A stretch of DNA of 64,000 bases from Planctomycetota bacterium (GCA_029259935.1 JAJDEH010000154.1:12123-76122); one strand, 5' to 3'; positions 35,978 to 45,814 are shown, numbered from the stretch's first letter. Made by a program: numbers and translations. Notes: generated by a model from the sequence alone, not told the origin.

Positions 35978-37455
35978 AACGTCTCACTTTACATGTGCTG
36001 TTTTTGACGCTGGCATTGGCCGCGGGCCGAGCCTTGGCTCAACCAGAAAGCAAAGCGGGCGGCAATGCCGGCCGGGATGCCGACATCGCGGACGATATGC
36101 AAACCATGGCGACGATGCTGCAAGAGGATCTTCAGCAGTTGTTCGCGTTGAGTATGGATAATCCCCATTTCAAGTGGCATCGCAGCGCGCCGGCTCCGGC
36201 GGTCGGCGTTCCCCTGGCGGAACACCTTCCTGGTCAGGGCGTGATCATCCAGATGCGCATTCCCCAGCCATTCGACGAGCAGGTCGCGGCCAAGAAACCC
36301 GCGGAACCGCCCGCTCGAATCTCACGCTGGGAAAGGACCGAGCGCAAGTTGCGGGGAGAAGCACCGCATAGGGATCTCGTCACGACTTCGTGCTTTGCTT
36401 GCCACGACAGGAGCCAAACCGCGCGAGGTGCCTGTCCGGAATTTCCGAAACAGCGGTTCACTGACTGTCGTTCGTGTCACGCGGTCCCGGCCTGGCACAC
36501 GCCCTCCGGTTCGGCCGTTTTGTGGCGGATAGGAAAGAAGAAGGAGATTACGCGGGCCGATTACTATCGGCTGCATGCCTACTTCAATCACGACGGACGA
36601 AAGCCGCCCACGCGCGCAGCCGTGACGAACCAAGTGGTGGATCTGTTGGCCAAAAACGGTCACAATTTCCGTCACCTTCAGCCCGACGAGAAAGTGACCA
36701 TCTCGCTTTCCTACGTGCGTCCCACGAAAAAATCGGCCAACAAAGCGGGCGCCGCGCAGCCAAGTAACAACAAGCCGGCTGCTAGTCGAAACTCGCCGCC
36801 GCCCAACGGCGCGGCGCAGGCAGGTTCAAGCCCGCCCAGTCGAGAGTTGGCCGGCGACCTGCTGATGCAGCAACAGAAGTACGAACTTGCCCTCGAGTCC
36901 TACGAACGGGCGATCGCGACCGCGTCGAAAACCGGCGATCATTTCGACCACGCCGCCAACAAGCCGCCCGCCACATTGTTGCGGAAACTGAATGCCGCCT
37001 ACGAAGCCTTGGGCCGCGGCGACGAAGGAAAGCGTCGCGTCATGGAGTTAGCGGGAGTAGCGGAAAAACAGAACAACCCCCAAGCGGTTGCCAAGAACCC
37101 GGTCGATCAGTTCGTCCTTGAGCAGTTGAAGAAGCGGGGATACCTAGCAGCCACGGCTGAATCTCGTGAGGTGCAAATTCGGCGATTGACGATTGATCTG
37201 TTGGGACGCCTGCCGACGGCGAGCGAAGTGGGGGCATTTCTCGCGGATGAGTCGCCCCGTGCGTCGCGGGCGCTCGTTGCTCGCTTGCTCGGATCGCCCG
37301 ACGATCGTCCAGCGCCCGTCCTGCGCCCGGGGCCGCCCAGCCGAATTACCATCTCGACAACCAAGTCGCAGTTGGACCTGATCGGCGGCGGAAAGATTTC
37401 GCGAGAAGACTTCGCGCAGTCGTTGACGATCCGCATCTTCGATTCACCACGCTAA
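35974..37455 (+). CDS. Secreted di-haem c-type protein with truncated DUF1549-like end
   Basis: 493 aa from ATG 35974, with CAGGAG 7 nt upstream and a 4-nt overlap with the anti-sigma stop. A signal peptide covers about 1-22. Two c-type haem sites are present: CFACH (140-144) and CRSCH (165-169). A TPR-like helical part (about 285-350) follows. Residues 365-450 (NPVDQFVLEQLKKRGYLAATAESREVQIRRLTIDLLGRLPTASEVGAFLADESPRASRALVARLL) match the start of DUF1549, but the expected continuation is missing. Instead the frame runs into an Arg/Pro/Ser tail, so the gene looks truncated or frameshifted after about residue 450. It may be an extracytoplasmic redox sensor feeding the sigma/anti-sigma pair; this is inference. 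Confidence 0.75.
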   Translation: MKRLTLHVLFLTLALAAGRALAQPESKAGGNAGRDADIADDMQTMATMLQEDLQQLFALSMDNPHFKWHRSAPAPAVGVPLAEHLPGQGVIIQMRIPQPFDEQVAAKKPAEPPARISRWERTERKLRGEAPHRDLVTTSCFACHDRSQTARGACPEFPKQRFTDCRSCHAVPAWHTPSGSAVLWRIGKKKEITRADYYRLHAYFNHDGRKPPTRAAVTNQVVDLLAKNGHNFRHLQPDEKVTISLSYVRPTKKSANKAGAAQPSNNKPAASRNSPPPNGAAQAGSSPPSRELAGDLLMQQQKYELALESYERAIATASKTGDHFDHAANKPPATLLRKLNAAYEALGRGDEGKRRVMELAGVAEKQNNPQAVAKNPVDQFVLEQLKKRGYLAATAESREVQIRRLTIDLLGRLPTASEVGAFLADESPRASRALVARLLGSPDDRPAPVLRPGPPSRITISTTKSQLDLIGGGKISREDFAQSLTIRIFDSPR

Positions 37456-37985
37456 ACGGAAACTCGCTCACGCGGTGGTGTGCGGCAACTTTTTCTGGCG
37501 AGCTCGTGATGGACATCCGCAACGTGAGGAAAAGCCGTGAAAACGGCGACAGCATAGAGCCGCTGGCGTGAGCCGGCGGATAGTCAGTCGTAAAGAAGCG
37601 AGCCGCGAAAGCGGCGACAGCACAAAGAACGGTGCAACAAGTCGAACGGTGCAACAAGTCCGGAACTGCTGTCGCCGCTGTCGCGGCTAGGCGTGGGGCT
37701 TTCCTTGATCCATGGGCTGACGCCCATGGCTACATGCTGCCGCCGTTTTCACGGCTTTCAAAACGGCGGACCAATGGACGCGGTTCGGTCGCGACATAAG
37801 TCTTCTTATGGGCAGTTGTTATGCTCGCCATTAATTTTTGCCGCACACACGCGGTGCTTCCCTTTTGATCGCTCTTGAAGTTCCGTCCTTCCATGCCACG
37901 GCATGTTGGCTTATCTTGGCATCCCGTCGTCGTTGCCAAAACGGCAAAGGAGAGACTAGGAAAGAGCGTTCAAGCGAACAACCTG
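37456..37985. repeat. Intergenic repeat cluster with several inverted repeats
   Basis: A 530-bp gap with no credible gene. It holds two related 22-mers AGCCGYGAAARCGGCGACAGCA at 37533-37554 and 37601-37622 plus an inverted copy at 37667-37688. It also has a 17-bp tandem repeat GAACGGTGCAACAAGTC (37627-37660), CCATGGGC/GCCCATGG (37710-37729) and the perfect 10-bp arms CCGCCGTTTT/AAAACGGCGG (37740-37769). These look like stacked mobile repeat fragments or a structured RNA. Confidence 0.55.
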
Positions 37986-38327
37986 ATGAGACTGTTTGAG
38001 GGAACCGAGTGGGATCGACCGCCCCGTTGTGATCAATGTGGCGAGCTGGAGGAAAGCTGCGTTTGCCCGCCACCGCCGAAGGAGTTCACCGCGCCCGAGA
38101 AGCAGACGGCCCGGCTGGCGGTGGAAAAACGCAAAAAGGGCAAGCTCGTTACCGTCGTGAGGGGTTTGCCGGCGGAAGAAAACGATCTGTCCGCGTTACT
38201 CGGCAGGCTCAAAGCTGCTTGCGGTGCCGGCGGCACGCAAAAGGAAGAACTTCTGGAAATCCAAGGCAGCCACTTGGAGCGTGTTCGTGAATTGCTCACG
38301 AAACTCGGCTACCGCGTTCGCGGCTAA
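37986..38327 (+). CDS. SUI1/YciH-family translation initiation factor (eIF1-like)
   Basis: 113 aa from ATG 37986; a start at 37875 would add an unlikely leader. After a short N-terminal segment with two CxxC pairs (CDQCGELEESCVC), the SUI1 domain reads VEKRKKGKLVTVVRGLPAEENDLSALLGRLKAACGAGGTQKEELLEIQG, with the VVRGL strand and the GAGGT loop before the final helix HLERVRELLTKLGY. Length is normal for bacterial YciH. YciH is thought to affect start-site fidelity. infA follows 230 bp downstream on the same strand. Confidence 0.9.
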   Translation: MRLFEGTEWDRPPRCDQCGELEESCVCPPPPKEFTAPEKQTARLAVEKRKKGKLVTVVRGLPAEENDLSALLGRLKAACGAGGTQKEELLEIQGSHLERVRELLTKLGYRVRG

Positions 38328-38557
38328 ATCGTCATGCGGCGGAGGGTCGGTGGCGTTTCAAGCTGCGAACAGTAGCAGGCCGTGCTTGCCCCGCCGTCAT
38401 TGCCTGCCAACTCGACTCAAAAACCGTAAACTTTCTCGTTCGACCTGGATTTGGGGTTGACCAACCGGGTAGAATATCTTCTTTGCCTGTGTGATTTGGG
38501 AAAATCATCCAGGAAACGCATTGGTGAGTACATCAATAACCTTATTGGAGGGACTGA

Positions 38558-38779
38558 ATGGCGAATAAAGAAGAAGCATTTGAAGTCGATGGAACAGTGA
38601 CGCAGGCGCTGGCCAATACCCGGTTTCGCGTGGAATTGGAGACCGGCAACGAAGTTCTGGCCCACGTAGCTGGCCGGATGCGGAAGCACTTTATCCGAAT
38701 CGTTCCCGGCGATAAGGTCCGTGTCGAATTGTCGCCGTACGATTTGACCAAGGGCCGAATTGTCTACCGAGAACGGTAA
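38558..38779 (+). CDS. infA: Translation initiation factor IF-1
   Basis: 73 aa from ATG 38558, with GGAGG 8 nt upstream. It is a single S1/OB-fold protein with [60 protein letters not shown], matching IF-1 throughout; length is standard. IF-1 binds the ribosomal A site during initiation together with IF-2 and IF-3. Located 230 bp after the SUI1-like gene, which also acts in initiation, although the gap suggests separate promoters. Confidence 0.96.
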   Translation: MANKEEAFEVDGTVTQALANTRFRVELETGNEVLAHVAGRMRKHFIRIVPGDKVRVELSPYDLTKGRIVYRER

Positions 38780-39107
38780 ACGGCGCTCCTCGGCGACTCT
38801 CGCCAAATCTCTGACTCATCCACCGGGCGGCTCGGGTTGCGCGCCTCGGTCCCGCCAAAACTCCCGCCTTTACAGCCAGCCGGGCGGTGTTTTCCGCGGC
38901 CAAAATCCATGCGGCATTACCTAGACGGTGGCCGATCAATCCTTTACGCTGGCGGTCGAAATTAAGCCTTTTTTTGCCCGTGAAACATAGGCCGCCAAGT
39001 CGGGGTATAAGCTTGGTTGACTGCCGCCTGGGCGGCAAGCGCGGCCTCGGCCGTTCCGACTGCTGGCTTCCGGCCAATTGAATTTGTCACCATTAGGAGA
39101 AATCGTT
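38780..39107. other. Intergenic region after infA
   Basis: 328 bp without a gene. The only structure I see is a small GC hairpin GCCGCCTGGGCGGC near 39021-39034 and a T-rich run TTTTTTT near 38969. The end contains TAGGAGA (39094-39100), the ribosome site of the next gene. Confidence 0.35.
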
Positions 39108-40799
39108 GTGAAAACAATTGCAAACCTGCTTGCCTTTTCGGCCCTGGCATTGGCGTTGGTCTTGGTGCCGGTGCAACAGGTGTCGGCCCAAAACGAACAA
39201 GCAAAGCCCGCCATGGTCATTTCCGTGGCGAGCATCAACGAGCAACTGGCGGACGTGTCGTATTTGTTGAAGGCCGCCGGGCAAGACCAATTCGTTCCGT
39301 TGCTGGAACTGGGCGCGCTGACTTATGTCGATGGTTTCAATAAGCAGCAGCCGATGGGTGCATTCGTCAATATGACCATGGGCGAACCCAGCGTGACGGC
39401 CTTTGTCGCCGTTGAAGACTTGGACAAGGTGCTGATGAAAGTCCAAGATCAAACGGGACAACCCGAAGACCTGGGCAACGGAGTGCAGAAGCTAACGGCA
39501 CCCGATGGCCAAGAGATCTTTGTCAAGGAAAAAGGCGGCTGGGCTTTTATGTCCAACGCGCTTGATAACCTGACGGACGTGCCGGACGATCCTTCGAAGG
39601 CACTTGGCGACCTTCCCAAGGATTACAACGTTGCGGTTCAGATCAACGTGCGGGCCATCCCCGCCGAACTGCGCCAAATGGCGATCCAGCAGATGAAGGA
39701 CGGCTACGAGCAAGGCTTGGCCAACCTGGACGAGGAAGATCCAGAGAACAAGGAAGCCTTGGAAAAGATCACCGCCAATGGCCTGGATTCGATCGAGCAG
39801 TTGGTCAACGAGTCCGACCAAGTGACGCTTGGCTGGAACGTCGACGCCATGGCCCGTACCACCTACATCGACTTTGAAATAACCGCGGTGGCCGGCACCA
39901 AGCTCGCATCCCGAATGGAGAAGCTGAAAGACACCAAGACGAACCACAGCGGATTCCTGCTAAAGGACGCGGCGGTTAACTTGAACTTTGTCAGCATCAT
40001 GGCCGACCAAGATAAGGTCGCGTTTCTGGAAATGCTGAACACGATGAGCACCAAGGCGCTCGCCGAGTTGGACGATGACGACAATCTGGACGAGGCCGGA
40101 CGAACCGCCGCCAAGAATATTTTGAGTACGGTGTTTGGTTCGTTAAAGAAAACCGTCGAGGGCGGCCGGCTGGACGGCGGCGCGGCACTGCTATTCGAAG
40201 GCAAGAAATTGGCGTTCGTGGCGGGCGGCTTGATGGCCGGCAGCGCCGAATTGAACAACGCTTTTCGCGAGGCCGTGGATCTGGCCAAGAAAGACGCCAA
40301 GTTCACCGGCACGGTGGAAATGGATCTCGAAACTCACGCCAACATCACGTTTCATAAGCTCACCTTTCCCGTGCCAGACGACCAGGACGAAGCGCGGGAT
40401 GTGTTAGGCGAGGATCTCGAAGTCTATGTGGGAATCGGCGCGGAGAGCGCCTACATTGCCGTCGGCCACGACTCTCTGACGAAATTGAAGCAAGTCATCG
40501 ATGCCTCGGCTTCCGCGGCGAACCAAGACGTGCCGCCCAGTCAAATGACGATTGCCTTGCTGCCCATTCTGAAATTTGCTTCGCAGTTCCCCGAGGGTGC
40601 CGTGCTGGCCGGAGCCGTTACTTCGCTAGAGCAGAACGCGGACAAGGACAAGATTCGTCTGTCCAGCCACACCGTGGAACGCGGTGCCCGAACGCGAATC
40701 GAATTGGAAGAGGGTGTCCTGCAAGCCATCGGGGCCGGCGTTCAGGCGGCCATGCAAGGCTTTGGCGGCGGGGGCGGCGGCGGTTTTGATGATTTTTAA
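39108..40799 (+). CDS. Secreted protein, unknown, Gly-rich C-terminus
   Basis: 563 aa from GTG 39108, with TAGGAGA 7 nt upstream; an in-frame TTG at 39078 is less likely. A signal peptide covers about residues 1-28 (AFSALALALVLVPVQQVSA). The mature part alternates acidic/hydrophobic strands with LKDTKTNHSGFLLKDAAVNLNF, an Asp/Glu-rich helix (DEEDPENKEALEKI) and ends in a GFGGGGGGGFDDF tail. No known domain. It is probably periplasmic or surface exposed; genes of this kind recur in planctomycetes. It is followed by a clear terminator. Confidence 0.75.
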   Translation: MKTIANLLAFSALALALVLVPVQQVSAQNEQAKPAMVISVASINEQLADVSYLLKAAGQDQFVPLLELGALTYVDGFNKQQPMGAFVNMTMGEPSVTAFVAVEDLDKVLMKVQDQTGQPEDLGNGVQKLTAPDGQEIFVKEKGGWAFMSNALDNLTDVPDDPSKALGDLPKDYNVAVQINVRAIPAELRQMAIQQMKDGYEQGLANLDEEDPENKEALEKITANGLDSIEQLVNESDQVTLGWNVDAMARTTYIDFEITAVAGTKLASRMEKLKDTKTNHSGFLLKDAAVNLNFVSIMADQDKVAFLEMLNTMSTKALAELDDDDNLDEAGRTAAKNILSTVFGSLKKTVEGGRLDGGAALLFEGKKLAFVAGGLMAGSAELNNAFREAVDLAKKDAKFTGTVEMDLETHANITFHKLTFPVPDDQDEARDVLGEDLEVYVGIGAESAYIAVGHDSLTKLKQVIDASASAANQDVPPSQMTIALLPILKFASQFPEGAVLAGAVTSLEQNADKDKIRLSSHTVERGARTRIELEEGVLQAIGAGVQAAMQGFGGGGGGGFDDF

Positions 40800-40828
40800 G
40801 TCGAAACCGATCCAAGCTTGAGATTTAC

Positions 40829-40866
40829 AACGACGCCAATCCCAACGGATTGGCGTCGTTTTTGTT
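40829..40866 (+). terminator. Intrinsic terminator
   Basis: Perfect 14-bp stem AACGACGCCAATCC / GGATTGGCGTCGTT with a CAAC loop, followed by TTTGTT. It lies 30 bp after the secreted protein gene and is the best terminator in the window. Confidence 0.9.
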
Positions 40867-40953
40867 ACCCTCTTCTCGCTGGGATTCTTTTGGAGTACGG
40901 TGAGTTTTGGAAACGGATACAGTCGTTGAGTGATGCTCGGGAGAAGTTTACAC

Positions 40954-42219
40954 ATGGCGTCGATTCAAGAATTCCCGCTCGTGCGGCAACAGATTGCCGG
41001 GGTTACGGTCGCTGAACTGGCAAGCAAATTTGGGACGCCCGCATTTGTCTATGATGCCGGCCAAATCTTGCAACGGATCGAAGACCTGCGGCAGTTCGAT
41101 GTGATTCGCTATGCCCAAAAGGCGAACTCGAACCTGGCAATTTTGGATTTGGTCCGACGACATGGAGTGTTGGTCGATTCGGTCAGCGCGGGCGAAATCC
41201 ATCGCGCTTTGGCGGCCGGCTATTCGTTGGGCGGGGAACCCCCTGAAATCGTCTACACCGCCGACATCTTCGATCGCGACGCGCTCAGCTTGGTGGTGGA
41301 CAAAGGCATTCACTGCAACTGCGGCTCGCCCGACATGATCGAGCAGCTTGGCAAGGCGGCACCGGGACAGAGCATCACGCTGCGAATCAATCCCGGCTTC
41401 GGCCACGGCCACAGCCAAAAGACCAACACCGGCGGCCCGCAGTCAAAGCATGGCATCTGGCACACTCAGATTAACGACTGCGTGCAACTCGCCTCAAAAT
41501 ACAATCTGACCGTCAGCGGATTGCACATGCACATCGGCTCGGGCACCGACTTGGAGCATCTGGCGCAGGTGTGCGGTTCGATGGAAAATGCCGCCCGCTT
41601 AGTCGGACCGTCGCTGACCACGATCAGTGCCGGCGGCGGATTGCCCATTGCCTATAGCGAAAACGAATCGCCTATCGACCTGGAACAATATTTTCAACTT
41701 TGGGATGCAACGCGCCGCCACCTGCAGGAAGAACTGGGCCATTCACTTTCTCTCGAGATCGAACCGGGCCGTTATATCGCCGCCGAAAGCGGATACTTGA
41801 TAACTGAGATCCGCGCCGTCAAGCAAATGGACGAAAACAAGTTCTATCTTGTCGACGCGGGCTTCAACAATCTGGCGCGGCCGATACTCTACGGAGCGTA
41901 CCATCCAATGTCGATCGCGGTGATGGAGGGCGGCGAGGATCGTGCCCTGCAAGATGTCGTCGTTGGCGGGCCGTTGTGCGAATCGGGCGATATCTTTACC
42001 CAAGATGGTGACGGCTTTGTTTGCCATCGCCAGTTGCCCGAGGCGGGCGTCGGGGATCTGCTGGTGATCGAATGTGCCGGGGCGTACGGCTCGGTGATGG
42101 GCTCGAATTACAACTCCAAGCCGCTCGCCGCCGAGGTACTCGTTCAAGACGGTGAGGCGAATCTGATTCGCGCCCGGCAGACCTACGAAGAGTTGATGCA
42201 AGGCGAGATCATCCCCTAG
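40954..42219 (+). CDS. lysA: Diaminopimelate decarboxylase
   Basis: 421 aa from ATG 40954 (an in-frame start at 40930 is rejected; GGGAGAAG lies upstream of 40954). It is a PLP-dependent group IV decarboxylase: TPAFVYDAGQI, the RYAQKANSN with the PLP Lys, DSVSAGEIHRALAAG, INPGFGHGHSQKTNTGGPQSKHG, SGLHMHIGSGTD, EPGRYIAAESG and the C-terminal VGGPLCESGDIFTQD with the catalytic Cys, and ECAGAYG. It makes L-lysine from meso-diaminopimelate. It stands alone, with MITE-like copy B 11 bp after its stop. Confidence 0.92.
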   Translation: MASIQEFPLVRQQIAGVTVAELASKFGTPAFVYDAGQILQRIEDLRQFDVIRYAQKANSNLAILDLVRRHGVLVDSVSAGEIHRALAAGYSLGGEPPEIVYTADIFDRDALSLVVDKGIHCNCGSPDMIEQLGKAAPGQSITLRINPGFGHGHSQKTNTGGPQSKHGIWHTQINDCVQLASKYNLTVSGLHMHIGSGTDLEHLAQVCGSMENAARLVGPSLTTISAGGGLPIAYSENESPIDLEQYFQLWDATRRHLQEELGHSLSLEIEPGRYIAAESGYLITEIRAVKQMDENKFYLVDAGFNNLARPILYGAYHPMSIAVMEGGEDRALQDVVVGGPLCESGDIFTQDGDGFVCHRQLPEAGVGDLLVIECAGAYGSVMGSNYNSKPLAAEVLVQDGEANLIRARQTYEELMQGEIIP

Positions 42220-42229
42220 CGGACAAAGC

Positions 42230-42366
<137 letters not shown>

Positions 42367-42550
42367 TGTCGTCTTTCACGGATCGAAAGGCGACCAAACA
42401 CCGCTGGGCGCGCCGGCCTGTCCCAAAAGTTGGGCTCTTTGCCTCGCCAAAAGCGGCTTGCTAGACTATGTGGACCGGTCCGGCCCCTTTATGCGGACGC
42501 CCTCGAACTCTGAAAACTCTCCCGAGAACATTTTCGTCAAGGATTATTAC

Positions 42551-44431
42551 ATGTTCAAAAGATGCGTGTTGATTGCAGGACTTCTCTTCTTGATGTCGGC
42601 GTCGTTCGCCATGGCCAAGCCTTCCCTTCGCGCGCTCATTGTCGATGGTCAAAACAATCACGGCATTTGGCCCAAGACAACCAAGATGATGAAGCGCTAT
42701 TTGGAAGATTCGGGTTTGTTTAGCGTGGACGTGGCCACGACCAAACCCAAGGGCACCGACCCGGACTTCGCGCCCGATTTTTCCAAGTACAACGTAGTCG
42801 TCTCGAACTACAACGGCGCTCCCTGGCCCGAAGCGACTCGCAAATCGTTTGTCGACTATGTCAAAGATGGCGGCGGTTTCGTGGTCATCCACGCGGCCAA
42901 CAATGCCTTCGGCAATTGGAAGGAATACAACGAAATCATCGGCCTAGGCGGTTGGGGCGGGCGCAACGAGCGGAGCGGTCCCTATGTCTATCTAAGTGAA
43001 GCTGGAAAGGTGATTCGCGATACTTCCAAAGGCGGCGGTGGGCATCACGGACCGCAACACCCCTTTGCCGTCATCGTCCGTGACGGCAAGCATCCGATTA
43101 CCAAGGGCATGCCTGATCACTGGTTGCATGCCAAGGACGAACTGTACGACAAGCTGCGGGGGCCCGGCGAAAACATGCAAGTGCTGGCCACGGCCTATGC
43201 CGATCCCAACAAGGGTGGTTCGGGCAGGCACGAACCGATGATCATGACCTTGTCCTACGGCAAAGGGCGCGTCTTTCACACTCCGATGGGACATGCCGAT
43301 TATTCGCAAGAATGCGTCGGCTTCATTACCACTTTTCTGCGCGGCACCGAATGGGCGGCCAGCGGCAAGGTCACTCAGGAAATTCCCAAGGATTTCCCCT
43401 CGGCCGACGAAGTCAGCGTGAGATCGTTTGCGGTGGCCGACCCGCCGGCGGGCTCGGGTCCGGCGAAACAATGGGTCGTTTATGAAGGCAAATCGGATCC
43501 CGGTGCCGGCAAGCATATTGTGCTGGTCGCCGGAGATCAGGAATACCGGTCCGAAGAGGCGATGCCACAGCTTGGCAAGATCCTTGCCGTTCATCATGGA
43601 TTCAAGTGTACCGTGTTGTTTCCCATGGACGACAACGGAATCATCAACCCGAACAACACGCGCAACATTCCGGGACTCGAGGCGTTGAAGACCGCCGACT
43701 TGATGATCATGTCGTTGCGTTTTCGTGATCTGCACGACGCCCAGATGAAGCACATCGACGATTACCTCAAGTCGGGTCGCCCGGTGATTGGGATGCGCAC
43801 CTCGACGCACGCGTTCAACATGGGCGGCAACAAGCCTTACGCTCGCTACAGCAACGGCTACGGCGGCAAGGAAGAAGCTTGGAAGGATGGGTTTGGCCGG
43901 CTGGTACTCGGTGAAAAGTGGATCAGCCATCACGGCGGCCACCACAGCCAAAGTACTCGGGGAATCATTGCCGAGGGTGCGAAGGACCATCCCATCGTGC
44001 GCGGCATCAAGAATGGTGACGTGTGGGGACCGACGGATGTTTATGGTGTGCGTCTTCCGCTGCCGAAGGGTTGCCAGCCGCTAGTGCTTGGGCAAGTACT
44101 CAAAGGCATGAAACCGGGCGACGAGCCGTTGGAAGGTCCCAAGAACGATCCCATGATGCCCGTCGGTTGGACCAAGCCTTTTCAACTGCCCGGTGGCAAG
44201 GCGGGCCAAGCCTTCACCACGACGATGGGGTCGTCCAATGACCTGGTCGCCGAGGGAACTCGCCGCATGCTGGTGAATGCCGCCTATTGGTGCGTCGGTT
44301 TGGCGGACAAGATTCCAATGGACGGAACCAAAGTCGACTGCGTCGGCAAGTTTAGTCCTTCGGATTATGGCTTCAAGCGAGGCGACTACTGGCCCAAGAA
44401 GGGGCTCAAGCCGTCTGATTTTGAACTGTAG
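42551..44431 (+). CDS. Secreted protein with two ThuA-like domains
   Basis: 626 aa from ATG 42551, with AAGGA upstream; a start at 42458 would add a polar leader. A signal peptide covers about residues 1-23 (VLIAGLLFLMSASFAMA). Residues 27-265 are a first ThuA (class-I glutamine-amidotransferase-like) domain with ALIVDGQNNH, VVVSNYNG, GGGFVVIHAANNAF and GRVFHTPMGH. A second related domain occupies about 345-600 with IVLVAGDQEYRSEEAMPQLGKIL, DLMIMSLRFRDL and GRPVIGMRTSTHAF. ThuA domains lack the amidotransferase Cys and are linked to trehalose or other sugar use. Planctomycetes encode many secreted copies. Its stop is 1 nt from the convergent gene. Confidence 0.85.
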   Translation: MFKRCVLIAGLLFLMSASFAMAKPSLRALIVDGQNNHGIWPKTTKMMKRYLEDSGLFSVDVATTKPKGTDPDFAPDFSKYNVVVSNYNGAPWPEATRKSFVDYVKDGGGFVVIHAANNAFGNWKEYNEIIGLGGWGGRNERSGPYVYLSEAGKVIRDTSKGGGGHHGPQHPFAVIVRDGKHPITKGMPDHWLHAKDELYDKLRGPGENMQVLATAYADPNKGGSGRHEPMIMTLSYGKGRVFHTPMGHADYSQECVGFITTFLRGTEWAASGKVTQEIPKDFPSADEVSVRSFAVADPPAGSGPAKQWVVYEGKSDPGAGKHIVLVAGDQEYRSEEAMPQLGKILAVHHGFKCTVLFPMDDNGIINPNNTRNIPGLEALKTADLMIMSLRFRDLHDAQMKHIDDYLKSGRPVIGMRTSTHAFNMGGNKPYARYSNGYGGKEEAWKDGFGRLVLGEKWISHHGGHHSQSTRGIIAEGAKDHPIVRGIKNGDVWGPTDVYGVRLPLPKGCQPLVLGQVLKGMKPGDEPLEGPKNDPMMPVGWTKPFQLPGGKAGQAFTTTMGSSNDLVAEGTRRMLVNAAYWCVGLADKIPMDGTKVDCVGKFSPSDYGFKRGDYWPKKGLKPSDFEL

Positions 44432-44432
44432 G

Positions 44433-45686
44433 TCATCGTCGCCGAACGTGACCGGCTGGCAACGGGAAGACCTCCATCATCGAAGCCGTGGCCTCGGTCA
44501 TGGGAACTTGAACGTTGCTGTCCGGCACCAGCATGCGGACGACGTCTAGCACGTCGCGATCGCCCATCGGATTCGGCTGGACCAATAACGGTGCCGCCCG
44601 ATCATCAACCATGATCGTGCCCTGATGGTCGTTCCTGCCGTGTAACGTCAGCACGTGCTGATCGAGGTTGAACCCGCAATGCAAGTTGCGGAAGGCCGTG
44701 GTCGAGTCGAATGCCAGGGTCTTCGCGCTTAATCGCAAGTGCGTAGCCGCGGCGTCAAGCAACGAGGCGCTGACAACGCCCTGCTCGCAGTGCAGCGATC
44801 CGGTTCCTTTCCGCAGTCGGCCATTCTGTATGACCACGTCTTTCAACTCGATTCGCCCCACACCCTGAAGCTGATGAGGAAATTGCTGGCTGACCAATCG
44901 GTCTAGGTCAACGTTCAGTAGACGGCCGTCGATTTCGCCTCGCACATCACTTGGCGAATGCTCGACCCAGATCATGCCTGCAAAGTGGCACTGCCCGCCG
45001 AGTGTTTTCAGCGCGGGCATCCGAGACGACAACATTTGGCAAGGAATCGAGTTTCCATTAGTTTGCAGAAACAACCGCGTGGATGCCTCGCTGCCCGCGA
45101 CACGGTGGCGTGCAATCCTCAATTCGACGGGCTTCGTCGCTGGCTGATCGCCTGGCGAAAACCAGATCTTGGCCACCGGTCCCGAATCCATCACGTCGAT
45201 CTTACAGGTCACGTCCCGCAACAACTGAGCCGGCGTGGTGGAGTTCGCCGTCCCTTGCCGCTCGTCGACCAGTTCCAACTGATGGATCCGTATCGAGAGC
45301 GATTCGCCGCCAGAGCGCCATCGGCGTAACGAGCGCTGATGCAGAATCTCGTACAGGCGCCCAAGCTGCCTGACGGGAACTCGCGCTTTGGAAACGAGAA
45401 ATACCGTCCCTTGCTCGTTCGTGGTCAATTCCGCTTGTTCCAGGTGGGCGATCGTATGGCCGGTTTCCGGATCGGAAAACTCGACCTGATTCAACCGAGT
45501 CGTGCCCAAACGCCGGAGCCGAGTTGTTTCGATCGCGACGTCAACCTCCAGTTGGCTCGACAGTGTCGCCTCCCAATTCGAGGCGGCGTCGGGCCACAGA
45601 ATCCACGTGGCGACGGCCAACGTCGGTGTAAGACAAAACGTAATGAAGCTAAGACGGCAAAGAATAATCCGTGATTGCCGATTCAT
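44433..45686 (-). CDS. Membrane-anchored protein, unknown (AsmA-like features)
   Basis: 417 aa from ATG 45686. An N-terminal helix (about residues 9-31, IILCRLSFITFCLTPTLAVATWILW) is followed by a soluble beta-rich domain with phrases like LEVDVAIETTRLRRLG, FSDPETGHTIAHLEQAEL, and VQNGRLRKGTGSLHCEQG. This resembles the extended beta-structure of AsmA-type and DUF3971-like envelope proteins, but the match is by eye only. The C-terminus is a short Arg-rich tail (GHVRRR). It converges with the ThuA gene (1-nt gap). Confidence 0.55.
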   Translation of the reverse strand: MNRQSRIILCRLSFITFCLTPTLAVATWILWPDAASNWEATLSSQLEVDVAIETTRLRRLGTTRLNQVEFSDPETGHTIAHLEQAELTTNEQGTVFLVSKARVPVRQLGRLYEILHQRSLRRWRSGGESLSIRIHQLELVDERQGTANSTTPAQLLRDVTCKIDVMDSGPVAKIWFSPGDQPATKPVELRIARHRVAGSEASTRLFLQTNGNSIPCQMLSSRMPALKTLGGQCHFAGMIWVEHSPSDVRGEIDGRLLNVDLDRLVSQQFPHQLQGVGRIELKDVVIQNGRLRKGTGSLHCEQGVVSASLLDAAATHLRLSAKTLAFDSTTAFRNLHCGFNLDQHVLTLHGRNDHQGTIMVDDRAAPLLVQPNPMGDRDVLDVVRMLVPDSNVQVPMTEATASMMEVFPLPAGHVRRR

Positions 45687-45814
45687 GCGAACATCCTTGT
45701 TCGAACGATCCGTCGCGAAACTGGGGAAAAGCCGGCGGGGATTCTACCGGGACCGTGTCCGTGGCGGTAGTGCGGTTGCGGACGGACGACGGGCGGCCGA
45801 CAATCTTCGTCACT

